The position numbers were made by a program, and so were the translations under genes. From contig CM076147.1 of assembly GCA_038025085.1 (NCBI GenBank), positions 12,458,501 to 12,522,500 on the forward strand: a DNA stretch of 64,000 bases, written 5' to 3'. Each line of letters starts with the position of its first letter. The first letter of the stretch is position 1. The notes beneath the pieces are model-generated. The model was not told the DNA's origin. It was given only the letters and a program-made list of their open reading frames with translations, and made no database searches. This document shows, piece after piece, positions 20,833-30,708 of this stretch. Source of the DNA: Tetragonia tetragonoides. Its lineage: Eukaryota > Streptophyta > Magnoliopsida > Caryophyllales > Aizoaceae.

Positions 20833-21051
20833 GCCCTCGTCCTCTTCCGTTACTGCAGTTATTTTGGATCTGTTATTTAGCTTCTCTGTAATAATCTGTA
20901 CCCTCGATATTTTGAATGAATAGATGACTTTAAGTTCTTGAATCTAGCTTGTGTAGTTACTTCTCCCACTCGAGGGAAAGGTGAGGTAACCGAAGCGTTT
21001 CTTTTCTCTTCAGACGGGGGCGCGAACCGGCTTCACACTGTATCTCCGTGC

Positions 21052-21057
21052 CACGTG
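21052..21057 (+). promoter_or_regulatory. G-box (CACGTG) upstream of antisense gene 3
   Basis: CCACGTGTC lies about 50 bp upstream of the TATA box at 21103. CACGTG is a common plant bZIP/bHLH site. The placement suits a promoter element, but a chance match is possible. Confidence 0.4.
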
Positions 21058-21102
21058 TCTCCTGAAGAGAGGCGTCGCTTGGTCTCCCCTGTCTTTTTTG
21101 CC

Positions 21103-21110
21103 TATAAATA
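21103..21110 (+). promoter_or_regulatory. TATA box of antisense gene 3
   Basis: TATAAATA in the context GCCTATAAATACTTG, about 110 bp upstream of the ATG at 21220, followed by a CT-rich leader. Confidence 0.65.
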
Positions 21111-21219
21111 CTTGTGTGAACTTTTCACAATTTCATCCAACTCTTCTCGCATTACTCTCTCTCTCAAAATATTCTTCCAGACTCTAGTGATCTTTCTCGA
21201 GCTTTTCTCTATTTCTGAG

Positions 21220-21795
21220 ATGGATAGTTCCAAGAGAAAAGCTACAACCATTCATCGTGGAGAATCTAGTAGGCAAGCTAGGAAGGTCGAGGGCGCTGGG
21301 AAGAGTCGTGTCTCGATTTTTTCGGAGTCTTACACCCCGGCCACTCCCCGATCCTCTCCTGGGTCGAGCTTGGGCTCGGAGGCTCGGGATCTGATCACTG
21401 CTATTAGGAGATCTTGAGCGGAGCATCGAGGGTCCGATGGTCGGGCACTTCCTGCCGTTGAGGTTCTGGCTCCCCCTCCTGCTACCAGGGGGCCTGAACC
21501 TCCTGCTCGACTTGTTCCTTTGTCGGAACACTTGACCAATCGTGTTCAGGAGCTTCATTGGGAGATCTGTGGAGCTTGTGAGAGGGAGGCGGCCACCCAA
21601 GCTAAAATCCGCCGCTGGGAGCAGAGGGACAATGCCCTCCTGGACGCTAGGACCGAGCTGGAGGATCGGATTACCAGAGGGGTCGAGGAGTTGAACGGCC
21701 TTCGGGAGCGGAGGGAGGAGCTCCTCGATGAAGTGAGAGTTCTGAGGAACCAGCTGGAGGGTCAGCCTCCTGCTTCTCCCCCTCTATCCCTTTAG
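21220..21795 (+). pseudogene. antisense gene 3: basic Ser-rich N-terminus and coiled coil (one stop)
   Basis: A single-exon frame of 191 codons from ATG 21220 (MDSSKRKATTIHRGESSR) to the stop at 21793-21795. The only interruption is TGA at 21415-21417, one C-to-T change from an Arg CGA codon; the frame is otherwise open on both sides. The N-terminus is basic (KRK), then Ser/Pro-rich (TPATPRSSPGSS). A proline linker follows near 21470-21500, then a coiled coil from about 21530 (HLTNRVQELHWEICGACERE, later EELNGLRERREELLDEVRVL). No family was recognised. Being almost intact suggests recent function or recent insertion; it could equally be drifting. Confidence 0.65.
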
Positions 21796-22437
21796 GCTCT
21801 GTATTGAGGAAGTCTTGTACTTGGCGATCTCCTCCTTGACCTCTTTCTTCCATGGGCAGGTCAGGAGGTTGTCTTGTACATGGCAATCTCTTCCCCAACC
21901 TCTTTCTTCCAGAGTTAGGTCGGAGGGTCGAGTCTTATCTTTTTCGTAGGTAGACTTTTTGGCTTTGTCGAGCTTGCATGCCGACTAGGAACTTTGTAGA
22001 TGAACTCAAACTGTGTAGTTTCATCCTTTGATCTTGTGTAATCTTTTTCTTTAATCAATCTAAAGATTATTGGTTTGAATGCTTCGATTCTGTCGCTGTT
22101 TGCAAATTTTAAAATTTTGCCCGACTTTTTTTCATCGTTCGATCATTGATACTCGTTTATTCGTCGTACCTCGAGTGTAAATTGTACTGAGGTAAGTATA
22201 CCCTGCCCCCACACTCGAGGTGCGGCTGCTTGGATCGGATTTGTACTTTATTTTGGGAGTTGTATAGTCTGTGTTTTTCAAAACGCCGGTTACTCCCCCT
22301 TGTCATAATTATTTCAGGTTGATGTGACGGTTGGGAGATTCAATCGTTCGGGATACCACATGTGTCATCTCTGAATTGAGGCTCTTTCTCTCGCAGACAC
22401 AGGTTGGAGGTGACGGTTCATCTTCTTTTAGAAAGGT
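21796..22437. other. intergenic spacer between antisense genes 3 and 4
   Basis: The segment first repeats a short motif (CTCCTTGACCTCTTTCTTCC and a similar copy 60 bp later). It then has a T-rich, AATCAATC-containing polyadenylation-like region near 22040, and promoter-like DNA with a CACATGTG palindrome at 22357-22364. Confidence 0.5.
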
Positions 22438-22445
22438 TATAAATA
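22438..22445 (+). promoter_or_regulatory. TATA box of antisense gene 4
   Basis: TATAAATA in the context GGTTATAAATACCCC, about 120 bp upstream of the ATG at 22565, followed by a TC-rich leader like those of genes 1 and 3. Confidence 0.65.
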
Positions 22446-22564
22446 CCCCAAGGGTTGCTTAGAAATTTCGTCATTCTCATCGTCATTTCTCGTTTTCACT
22501 TTCTCTCTGTAGATTTCTTGAGCTCCATATAAGCTCTTCCAGGTAGCCTAGTAGTCGCCGAGAC

Positions 22565-23158
22565 ATGTCTTCTCCGCCTTCCAAGAGTCGTAAGCTCCAT
22601 CTCGGGGGCATATCTACCCCTCGTCTGCCTATAACGATGGGCGGGGTCCCAGTCACCCCTAAGGTCGAGCCTGCCACTGGGCCCAGTGGGTCGACAATGG
22701 TCAATATGCCCCTTGACCCCCGTTCCCACGAGGAGCAGTGTGGGTGTGATTAATGCGTTTCTCTGTATGCTCTCAGATTTGCTAGGAGGAGGGAAGGCTC
22801 TCTCCCCCCTCTACCTGCTGACGCTCCTATCGACCCTCAGGCCCTTGAAGCTCAAGCAACCAAAGCTCTGTATGACCGGAAGCATCATCGGTCTGGCTTT
22901 GCAAAGGCTTGCGAGAAGCTGGCGGTGGCCGACCATAACTTGAAGAGGTTTGCCATCGAGCTGAAGATGGCTGAGTCGAGGGTGACGACCATCCAAAAGG
23001 AGATTGCTAATGAGACTGCTCGAGTAGAGGCTATTGAGAAGGATGCGGTCCTTCACAAGACTGCCCTTATTACTGCCAGTGGTCGACATTCTCTTTTCCA
23101 GGAGTACGGTCACCGTCTTGCCGAGGGCGGTCGACAGCGTAAGGCTCCTAGTGGTTAG
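22565..23158 (+). pseudogene. antisense gene 4: short basic N-terminus and coiled coil (one stop)
   Basis: A single frame of 197 codons from ATG 22565 (MSSPPSKSRKLHLGGIS) to TAG at 23156-23158. The only break is a TAA at 22751-22753. The N-terminal 60 residues are Pro/Ser-rich with a basic SKSRK patch. After the stop the frame reads ARRREGSLPPLPADAPIDP, then a helical, coiled-coil-like region (DHNLKRFAIELKMAESRV near 22930-22985, ETARVEAIEKDAVLHKTA) and a basic end. No homologous family was recognised. Layout and length parallel gene 3, suggesting distant relatives or convergent design within one cassette. Confidence 0.62.
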
Positions 23159-24126
23159 TCTGCCCAAGGATTTGCCCCTTGATATGGTCTCTTTTTTTTT
23201 ATTTTTTTATTATTTTTTTTTTGGGCCTGTTGGGGTCTGTAACTTTTTGGCCCAATGAGGCTTGTAAATATCGTTTCAATGAATGAGATCGACCTTTTGC
23301 TAAGCTCCTTTTGTCTCTTATGACTGTATTGATCTGCTAGAATCATTTGTTTTTACAAAGGTCTTGGCTTGGCCAATCGATCCTTTTTCTTGTTGTTATC
23401 TGAACCTATTTAGCCCGATTGTTTAGGCGTTTGGCCTGCTGTGGAGGGTCGTAAGATCTCAATTCTACATCCGCGAGTAGTAGTATTTTGAGCATGAGAC
23501 GTGAAGCTCATGTAAAGGCTTTAGGCTTTGTGGGCCTGTTTTTGCCCGCAATTAGATTTAGGCCGTCTGGACCCTGTGAGACTTTCATGATCGTCGGATC
23601 ATCTTAGTCCAATATAAGGCGTTTTTAGGTCGTTGGACCTATTTAGCCCGATTGTTCGGTGGTTAGGCGTGTAATAGTTTAGAATAGGGTTGTCAAAACA
23701 TTAGATATTTTGCCCCATGTTACGCGTCTGACCATCGAGTGTTGTTAAATCAATTATCCTGCGAGCTTGTTATGGAGTCGAAACGCATATGCGTATGCCC
23801 CCAAGCTCGCGGGTTAATTGATTTTTTTTTTTAGCAATTAAGTAGTTGATAAGAGATGTTGATAGAAGATGTTGTAAGGTTCCCACCCGTTTGTCATTGA
23901 TAGAGGTATTGTCGGGGTCCTCACCCCTAACCCTTTACAATCCGAACAATTTTGGTGGGATCGCCGAAAAACCCTTTGATTTAGTAGAGAATTTTTATAG
24001 GGATTTGTGAACCCATGAGAAAAATAGACAATTTTTTAATGGGATTTGTGAACCCTGGGGTCGATTTTTGCTGGGATTCGCCAACCCATTTCGCCCAATT
24101 TTTAGGAAAAAATCAGCCAACCTATG
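23159..24126. other. non-coding spacer between antisense gene 4 and integrase end
   Basis: It begins with a T-rich polyadenylation-like region (TTGTAAATATCG ... AATGAATGAG near 23265). ACCTATTTAGCCCGATTGTT occurs twice (near 23403 and 23637), and GGGATTTGTGAACCC-like units recur between 24000 and 24090. No coding sequence was recognised. Confidence 0.55.
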
Positions 24127-24483
24127 TTAGATGTGGAATTTCCTCAGGTTGTAGAGGTTCCACGCTCTAGGTAGTGGGATTCCACTCATGTTTTCCAGCC
24201 GGTATGTGCCTGGTCGAATGACCCCCGTGATTTTATAGGGCCCTTCCCAGTTAGCAGTCAGCTTCCCTTGTTCAGACTGTTTTCCCGTACTCTCCGTTTT
24301 GCGGGGTACCAAGTCGCCTGCAGCCATATGTTTCTCCTTCACCCTCCTATTGAATTGTCGTATCAGCTGATTTTTGGCTATTTCCATTCGTAGGAGGGTG
24401 TCTCCTCTCGTTTCAGGCAGTAGGTCGAGGTTGAACCTCAATTGTCGGTCGTTTTCTTCAGGGTCGTATGAAATTACTCGGGG
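24127..24483 (-). pseudogene. Retand-like integrase, C-terminal piece
   Basis: The continuation of the integrase that breaks off at 41783. It reads ISYDPEENDRQLRFNLDLLP, then QFNRRVKEKHMAAGDLV and a C-terminal core NWEGPYKITGVIRPGTYRL ending RKFHI before the stop, the usual end of gypsy pol. The frame lines up with the upstream piece when the Ogre-like element and one AGATG target duplication are ignored, so the split is due to that insertion alone. It is non-functional because of the 17-kb interruption. Confidence 0.85.
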
Positions 24484-24488
24484 AGATG
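24484..24488 (+). repeat. target-site duplication AGATG, left
   Basis: AGATG immediately before the LTR start TGTAGACGCC; repeated at 41778-41782 after the 3' LTR. Confidence 0.85.
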
Positions 24489-26404
24489 TGTAGACGCCGT
24501 ATTTTGACTTGTATTTCTTTTAAATAATTATTACATTTAATATTAGCATTAACTGTAATCACCCTAATTAAATAAGTCATTTGGGCTAAAAAGGGCATTT
24601 AGGGTCCATAAGGTGACCCAACCTATTAGCAAAGCAAAGCCCAAAGCCCAAAGCCCAAAAGAGAAAATAAACCAAAAATCCAAAAAAGAATATAAAAGAG
24701 AAAATACAAAAATAAATAAGGATTGGAATTATGATGTCATGCATGACATCATTCCATGACATCATCTTATGATGTCATGCATGACATCACAGTATTCCCA
24801 TGTTCCCATCCAATAGCTAAAGACAAAAGGGAATCATGGTATACCCTTCCCTTTTCCATGAATTAAACCCCCCCACCCAAAAACGGTTTTCTTCGGTTTT
24901 ATAAACGATTTTCGTTTAATTATCGAATGAACCCACAAAAATACGAAACTCTCCAAGTTATTCCTTTGGTGTGTCCCACTAACAAAAAAAATAAATTTTG
25001 AGTTAATAAGTCGCGTTTCGACTAATCCCTTGCCGGTTCTTTCAAACCGTCTTTTGTAAATAACCAATTCTTTGTAAATAAATCAATTCTTTTGTAAATG
25101 AACCAATCCTTTGTGAATAAGTCCAACTTTTGAAGACGAAGATGAAGATCGAGCCCCGGAGGCGCCATGTACATGAAGATCAGAAATTTGCTTATACGCG
25201 ATCATGGGTGTTCCACCTACCATTCCATAAAATCACCTTCATACAAAATCACATTCCCCAGTGGAATCCACATTTTCCCAGTTACAACCATTTTCCCCAG
25301 TGGAATACCTATGATCGAATAGAAGCTAATTATTGATCGTCCCCTCTTATTTGGCTTCGGGCCACCCCGGGGGATCCTATCGAAAAGACTCTTTTAAGCC
25401 ATTACCCACCAATACATACCCACAACCTACATAAATCATCCATTTATCCACCCCCAATGAATGTTATTCCCCAATAAAGAACGAATATTTTTGAGAAGTC
25501 TAATCTTTATACTCAAAACTAAGAATTGGGTTGATCCCCGTATATTACCAAATATTGTTGGGTTGAACGCCTCGAAGGAGCAGGCTAATCATCCCATTTG
25601 AGCTTTTCCCTACTTCTTCGAGAGTAGAGGGTTCCTCGGATCAATTCGACTCTAAGTTGCGACTCATCCCATAAGTTTCTCAATTATATCCCTCTTTACG
25701 GGAAAGAACATCCATACCCGCCTTAGTGGCACTCAAGGAGTCTTACTGACCGGATCCCCCAGTCAGAACTACGTAAGGGTTTTGATCCAGGAGTAGATTC
25801 AAGACCTACGATGAATGGTACGTAGTGCAGTATTTTGCAATATCCAAACCCGCTGTACGTAAACTAATAAACCGGTTCAAAACCGATTTTTTCTGTGTGC
25901 TAAGTGACAATGTGTACATATATGTGCTTTTCTTTTATCATTCAAGGCATTACGTAATTCAACTCAAAGCTTTCATATGGGATACAACGTATTAGTAAAG
26001 AGCCCGTACTGAGTATGGAGGAGAAGACGGGTCCAAGGACGTCCGCACCTTCTAACCTAGACCCCGAACCAAGATCTCTGATTCGCAGACCAGCCAAAGA
26101 ATTTTCGTGCCTTATCGCGATGGAGTCAAGTTTTTGGGTTTCTTAAATGATTTTCTTTTAAATCGTTTATAAAACCTTTTCTTTTGTAAAAACCCTTCCT
26201 TGTTTGGGTCATAACAAGGTGGCGACTCTTCTTTTGTAAAATCCCGTCCTTGTTCGGGCCATAACAAGGTGGCGACTTCGAACTTTAAGATGATTCCTTG
26301 GCAATTGGCCCCTTCAATCGGACGATTTCCGTGGGACGTGCCTCTGGCGCGTATCGCGATGATTCCCGGGTCCTAATCCAGGAAAACCCAAGAATCTGGC
26401 TCCA
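24489..26404 (+). repeat. 5' LTR of Ogre-like element, internally deleted
   Basis: Starts TGTAGACGCC and ends near TCTGGCTCCA. Against the 4.19-kb 3' LTR it lacks about 2.0 kb (equivalent of 37996-39990) and about 262 bp (equivalent of 40280-40540). The first deletion removes the TATA box and CT-rich leader, so this LTR is probably promoterless. Confidence 0.85.
24732..24789 (+). repeat. repeated bZIP-like palindrome in LTR U3
   Basis: A 20-bp perfect palindrome built on TGATGTCA/TGACATCA lies at 24732-24751 and again at 24770-24789, with another ATGACATCATC between. The first is conserved at 37828-37847 in the 3' LTR; the second is degraded there. Confidence 0.8.
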
Positions 26405-26409
26405 CTGAC

Positions 26410-26425
26410 TGGCGACTTCACTGGG
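26410..26425 (+). promoter_or_regulatory. primer binding site of Ogre-like element
   Basis: TGGCGACTTCACTGGG begins 5 nt after the LTR end. It fits the complement of a plant Arg-tRNA 3' end, the primer type used by Ogre elements. Confidence 0.7.
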
Positions 26426-27264
26426 AAAATTTTTTATGAGAGGTCTAAATCCGAAAGTACGTTGTATCCCTTTGAAAGCAAATTGAATGATGTTATGAAA
26501 TGCCTATTGCTTATATCTTGTATATATCTTTTGTATATCATGTACATATGTGAAAATTACGTGTGTTTGGAATGCTTGTTTGAAAAAATGGTCCCCACAC
26601 ACACACGCGATCTCAATTTACTGCTTTTGTAGGCTTATCGTCCGTTCATGGAGTGAGCGCCAGATTAGCAAACCAATAAAACATTAAGGAAGCTACCACA
26701 CATATTGGTGTTCATGGAGTGCCTTTCCCTGTGTGTGTACCCCAAAAGCTAAGTGAAATGAAGCACCATATCGTCTATAGATCAGCTTTAGGAGCACTTG
26801 GGACCGATGCATGCTTGAATCCGTTACTTGTATTTATTTATTGAGTCAGTCGGGCACTATGCATCCATTGCATTCATGCATCTCATGCATATCATCATCA
26901 AAAATAAAATGTTTAAAAAAAAAAACTCTCTTTTGTGAGAAAATTCATTTCAAAGGACTTTCCCGAAAAGCCTCTATTTTCCAAAAAACAAAAAAAAGAT
27001 TCTTCCAAAAAATGTACATACTCATTTCAAAAAAAAAAAAAAAATTTGTTTTCAAAAAAGATATTTATCCTTCAAGTCAATACAGTGTTCTTTTCATGAA
27101 CCATTCTAACCTTGCATTTTCATGGAAGGTCTACTCGTTGGGTTCGTCCCTCCACCAGGCTCATTCGGACTGCTCCGATACCCAGCTCATCTTCATTATC
27201 GAGTACCACTACATCGACCACTTCATTCACCCTCTTCCGCAAGATCTTCTCACCACAGTCAAGT
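26426..27264. other. 5' leader of Ogre-like element
   Basis: Untranslated leader with a short CA repeat near 26598, A-rich runs near 26910-27060 and no convincing ORF. It ends at the gag ATG at 27265. Confidence 0.6.
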
Positions 27265-28450
27265 ATGGCAGATATACTTGATCAGAATGTTCCACCCCCT
27301 CCACCGGATGCTCTTACTGAAATAAGGGAAATGATGCAGTTACTAATGTCTCGTCAGGACATGATGGAACAAACTCTTACTCATTTGAACAGAGAACCTG
27401 ACCAGGGCACACCAGTTGGTGGTGCCCCATTTAACCTTGAAACCGGTTCTGTGGCGGGAGATGATAAACTGAGTGAGGATGTTAGAATGTTGAAAGAAGT
27501 TTTCAAGGGAATGACAATTGCCAAGTCGTGGCTCGATATTCATGAACTAGCTCTGTTTCCAACAGTTCGTCTCCTGAATAGGTTTAAAATGCCCAGCATA
27601 GCGAAATTCAATGGCACGGGAAGTCCCACGACTTTCCTTAAGATGTATGTAGGGGCAATGAGCCCATGGGGTGTATCAGAAGAATTGGTTGCTCAACTCT
27701 TTCAGTAATATCTAGATGGGGTTAGCTGGCCAATGGTTCTTCCAGCTTGAAAATTCAAAGAAAGCTACTTGGTTCAATATCGTCCGTGAATTCACGCAAC
27801 AATACAAGTATAATGAAGAGGTCGATGTGACCAAGAGAGATCTCGAAACCACTTACCAGTATCCTAATGAGACTCTCTCTGCTTTCATTAGTAGATGGAG
27901 GGCAAAAGCCGCTCAAATGATAAATTGACCAACAGAGGAGGATCAGATACAGATGATAGTTTGGAATCTTACACCGAATTTGACAGATAATATGATGTAC
28001 CAGTATTTCCCCTCTTTTAAAGCTTTGATATCCACTGGGTCGAATATTGAGGACTCTCTCAGAATTGAAGGTAAGAAGGAAGAACCAGTAGCATCAAGTT
28101 CGAGATACAGAAAGTGGCCTTATAATCTGCCAACTCAAGGGGCGGGAAAATCTGTGGAAATCAACAACATTGCCTCATCCACAGCATTTCAGCTTACCCA
28201 AAGACGGGAGTTCACTCCTCTAGGCATGTCGCTAACACATGGCTTTGAAAAACTTATCAAGGCAGGAATGATCCAACCATTGGCACCAAGGCCACCACCA
28301 CCAATAAAGCCCAATCAGAACCCGAACGACCATTGAAAATTCCACCAGTATTCTGGGCATACCGTTGAGTCATGCTTAGCTTTGAGGCATAGAATCCAAG
28401 ATCTCATTGATGAAGGGAAGCTCACTATCAGTTCTTCCAAAACCAGCTCC
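27265..28450 (+). pseudogene. Ogre-like gag (first gag domain)
   Basis: Gag forms the retrotransposon particle and binds its RNA. From ATG 27265 it reads MADILDQNVPPPPPDALTEI, with a predicted helical stretch (MMQLLMSRQDMMEQTLTHLN). The core capsid region starts FKMPSIAKFNGTGSPTTFLK near 27583 and continues LENSKKATWFNIVREFTQQY near 27748, typical of Tat gag. The end has a degraded knuckle-like FHQYSGHTVESCLALRHRI near 28338-28395, where the usual first Cys is lost. Stops at 27706 and 27926 and a stop at 28334 break the frame. Confidence 0.82.
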
Positions 28451-29084
28451 GATTCCCCAAACATCACAAAGAACCCTTTACCCAATCACCAAGGAAACCC
28501 AGTGTTGGCGATATCTCTTGCTCTATCAACTTCCGATCCGACAGATGTGATAACAGTTACATCTCCTAGGATAATGGAAATGTCTTCGTCTCCCAATTCA
28601 AAGGCTATGATTGTGGATCTGTCCACCAAACCTCAAGTAATCTTAAAGCCTATTCAGCTCTTTGAAGCGAAAGATGAAGTATTCTCCAGTTTATTTGCGA
28701 CTTTGTAATGTGACGGAGGGTTCTTAATGATTGATCAGGAGGCGGAAGAAGAGGATGCTTCGGTCCTCAACATTATAGAGAAGAATGGTTTGGGTTACAT
28801 CCCTCATTTTGCACGAGCTGTGTGTTTACAAGATCTTCCAGATAATGATGAAAGCTCTATGGTAGCTCATTTGACACGAATCGCAAGACATTTTAAATCT
28901 TCACATTTGGAGGATGAAAATCCCTTAGAAGCTTTGCGTCGCAAAGAGAAAGGGAAAGAGGTGATGATAGATGATAATGTTGATGATGAAGCCATTACAA
29001 GAATGAAAGAGGTGAACTCTAACGTTTCCATTTGGAAATTGTTAATGACTTCGCAAACCACACCGGTCTGCAGTACATAAACAT
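28450..29084 (+). pseudogene. Ogre-like gag-protease linker
   Basis: Frames 28382-28708 and 28727-29080 encode a hydrophilic, Ser/Thr-rich and then acidic region (DQEAEEEDASVLNIIEKNGL) with no catalytic motif. Position between gag and protease and the shared direction mark it as polyprotein linker. It is interrupted by a stop at 28706. Confidence 0.6.
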
Positions 29085-29560
29085 TTGAATGAAGTGGCCG
29101 TGAGCTTAGATATCTCTCCGGATGAAATGGTTGGTCTAGTCCACGGATCCTCTCAAGTACTCCAATTCTCCAACAGAGATCTACCAGAAGATATTGATCA
29201 CAATCACTCACTCCACATTACCGTGCAGTGCAATGGCATGAAAGTCCCTCGCGTATTGATTGATAATGGGTCAGCAGTGAATGTTTGTCCTTTTCGAGCT
29301 CTCCAAAAGCTCGGGTTCTCCCGAGATCATCTTGAACCCTCAACTCAAGTAGTTCGAGCATACGACAATGAGAAGAGAAATGTGATGGGAACAATCAAAC
29401 TACCCCTTATGGACCGATAGTCTGGGATGTGGAATTTCTTGTGATCGATATACCTGCCTGCTTCAACCTTCTGTTGGGCCGACCATGGCTTCATCAGTCA
29501 AGAGCCATTGCTTCCACACTTCATCAGAAAGTGCGATTCCAAAGTCCCCACGGTGTGATC
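29085..29560 (+). pseudogene. Ogre-like aspartic protease
   Basis: Retropepsin that cleaves the polyprotein. The active-site strand reads VPRVLIDNGSAVNVCPFRAL near 29248; D-N-G-S replaces the common D-S/T-G, a form also seen in Ogre elements. The flap and C-terminal motif ACFNLLLGRPWLHQSRAIAS are near 29456-29515. The frame shifts near 29418 (end of LPLMDR, resuming in VEFLVIDIP). N-terminal landmarks EVAVSLDISPDEM and LHITVQCNGMKVPRV fit. The break probably inactivates it. Confidence 0.8.
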
Positions 29561-30708
29561 ACACTTAAAGGAGATCCAGAGGTTATGACTATTGCATCCA
29601 CCAGTGAGCCGATATTACACTTGGATGAGGAGTTTGGGGACAGATTTCATGGCTTCTTGATTGGAACCATATCAGGAGAGGATGGTGATTATCATTTTGA
29701 CAGATTGGAAGAATTCCTCAATGGGACAGGATCGAATTCATCCTCGAGGGAAGAAAGTACATACTCTAGCACGGGTAGTGGTGGCCCAGTTAAAGTGCGA
29801 GAGCCTTATATCCCGAGCTATGATTCTGATCTAGAGATGTTCGCTGCAAAAGAGAAGATTGATACTGATGAGATGATCTTGATTCCGGGATTCCGTATCC
29901 TACAACATGTGAAAATTCTTGAATTTACAAAGTTTAACGGGAAAGGTGATCCCCAGACTCATTTGAAATATTTCGTGCATGAGTTGCATCCTTTGGAGAT
30001 TAGTTAGGAGTTTTTCCCTTATTACTTCGGGAAGAGTTTAGAAGGAAGAGCCAGAGAGTGGTACTTCAATCTAGTGCCTTATCAGCTTGGTTCGTGGCAG
30101 AATCTAGCAACTGCCTTCATTTGTTGGGCGAATGCAGGATCAGGTGATATAGTCGAGAAGCTGAAACTGGAGAGTATGGAACAATTATCTGGTGAGCTAT
30201 TCTCGACTTACATTGCCAGATGGAAGGAATAGTGCAGAAAAGTGCTTTATTTGTCGATGTTGAGAGAGAGCCTTATATGGATTGTAAAGGGATCGAAAGA
30301 ACCTTACTTCACAGAAATGAGCCGGAAAATTTACTATAAGTTAGAAGATCTAGAGGCTCACGGCTATGCTCTTGACCTCGCGAAGATTAAATGTGTAAGA
30401 CAAGTTTCTGATCCATACAGTCAATACCCGAAGGATATGATTACTCCGCAACCCCAGGCACCGCAGGTCCCTCGACCTCCACGTCAACTTGAGCCATTCC
30501 ACGAACCTCTGAGTTACATATTCGGGCGGCTCATGAGCCAAGGGTTGATAACTCCATTGCCTCGACCACCGCAAAGGCCATCGCCTCGTACGAACATTAC
30601 TCATCTATGTTGTGACGATTGTGGGAAGTTCTCGCACATGATCGACTACTGTCTCCTCTTGTGTATGAAGGTTGAAGAGCTCATCAGCAAAGGAATGATC
30701 CTTGTTCA
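29561..30708 (+). pseudogene. second gag-like domain with CCHC knuckle, downstream of protease
   Basis: After the protease the frame continues with an acidic linker and then another gag capsid-like region: VKILEFTKFNGKGDPQTHLK near 29912-29970, GKSLEGRAREWYFNL near 30031-30075, GELFSTYIARWKE near 30192. A proline-rich stretch follows (30450-30580), then C-X2-C-X4-H-X4-C (CDDCGKFSHMIDYC) near 30611-30652, a canonical retroviral zinc knuckle. Stops at 30005 and 30229 break it. A second gag after the protease is unusual. It could be a duplication, a captured gag of another element, or a lineage feature. The exon ends at the intron donor at 30709. Confidence 0.7.

Noticed and set aside
20890..20910. 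Shared ACCCTCGATATTTTG between the gene 2 end and the Retand-like LTR start
   Set aside because: Only ~15 bp; could be chance or a short repair patch, too little to build on.
26811..27264. Long frame through the Ogre-like leader ahead of gag
   Set aside because: It crosses A-rich runs, shows no motif and is out of phase with gag at its end; the gag ATG at 27265 fits better.
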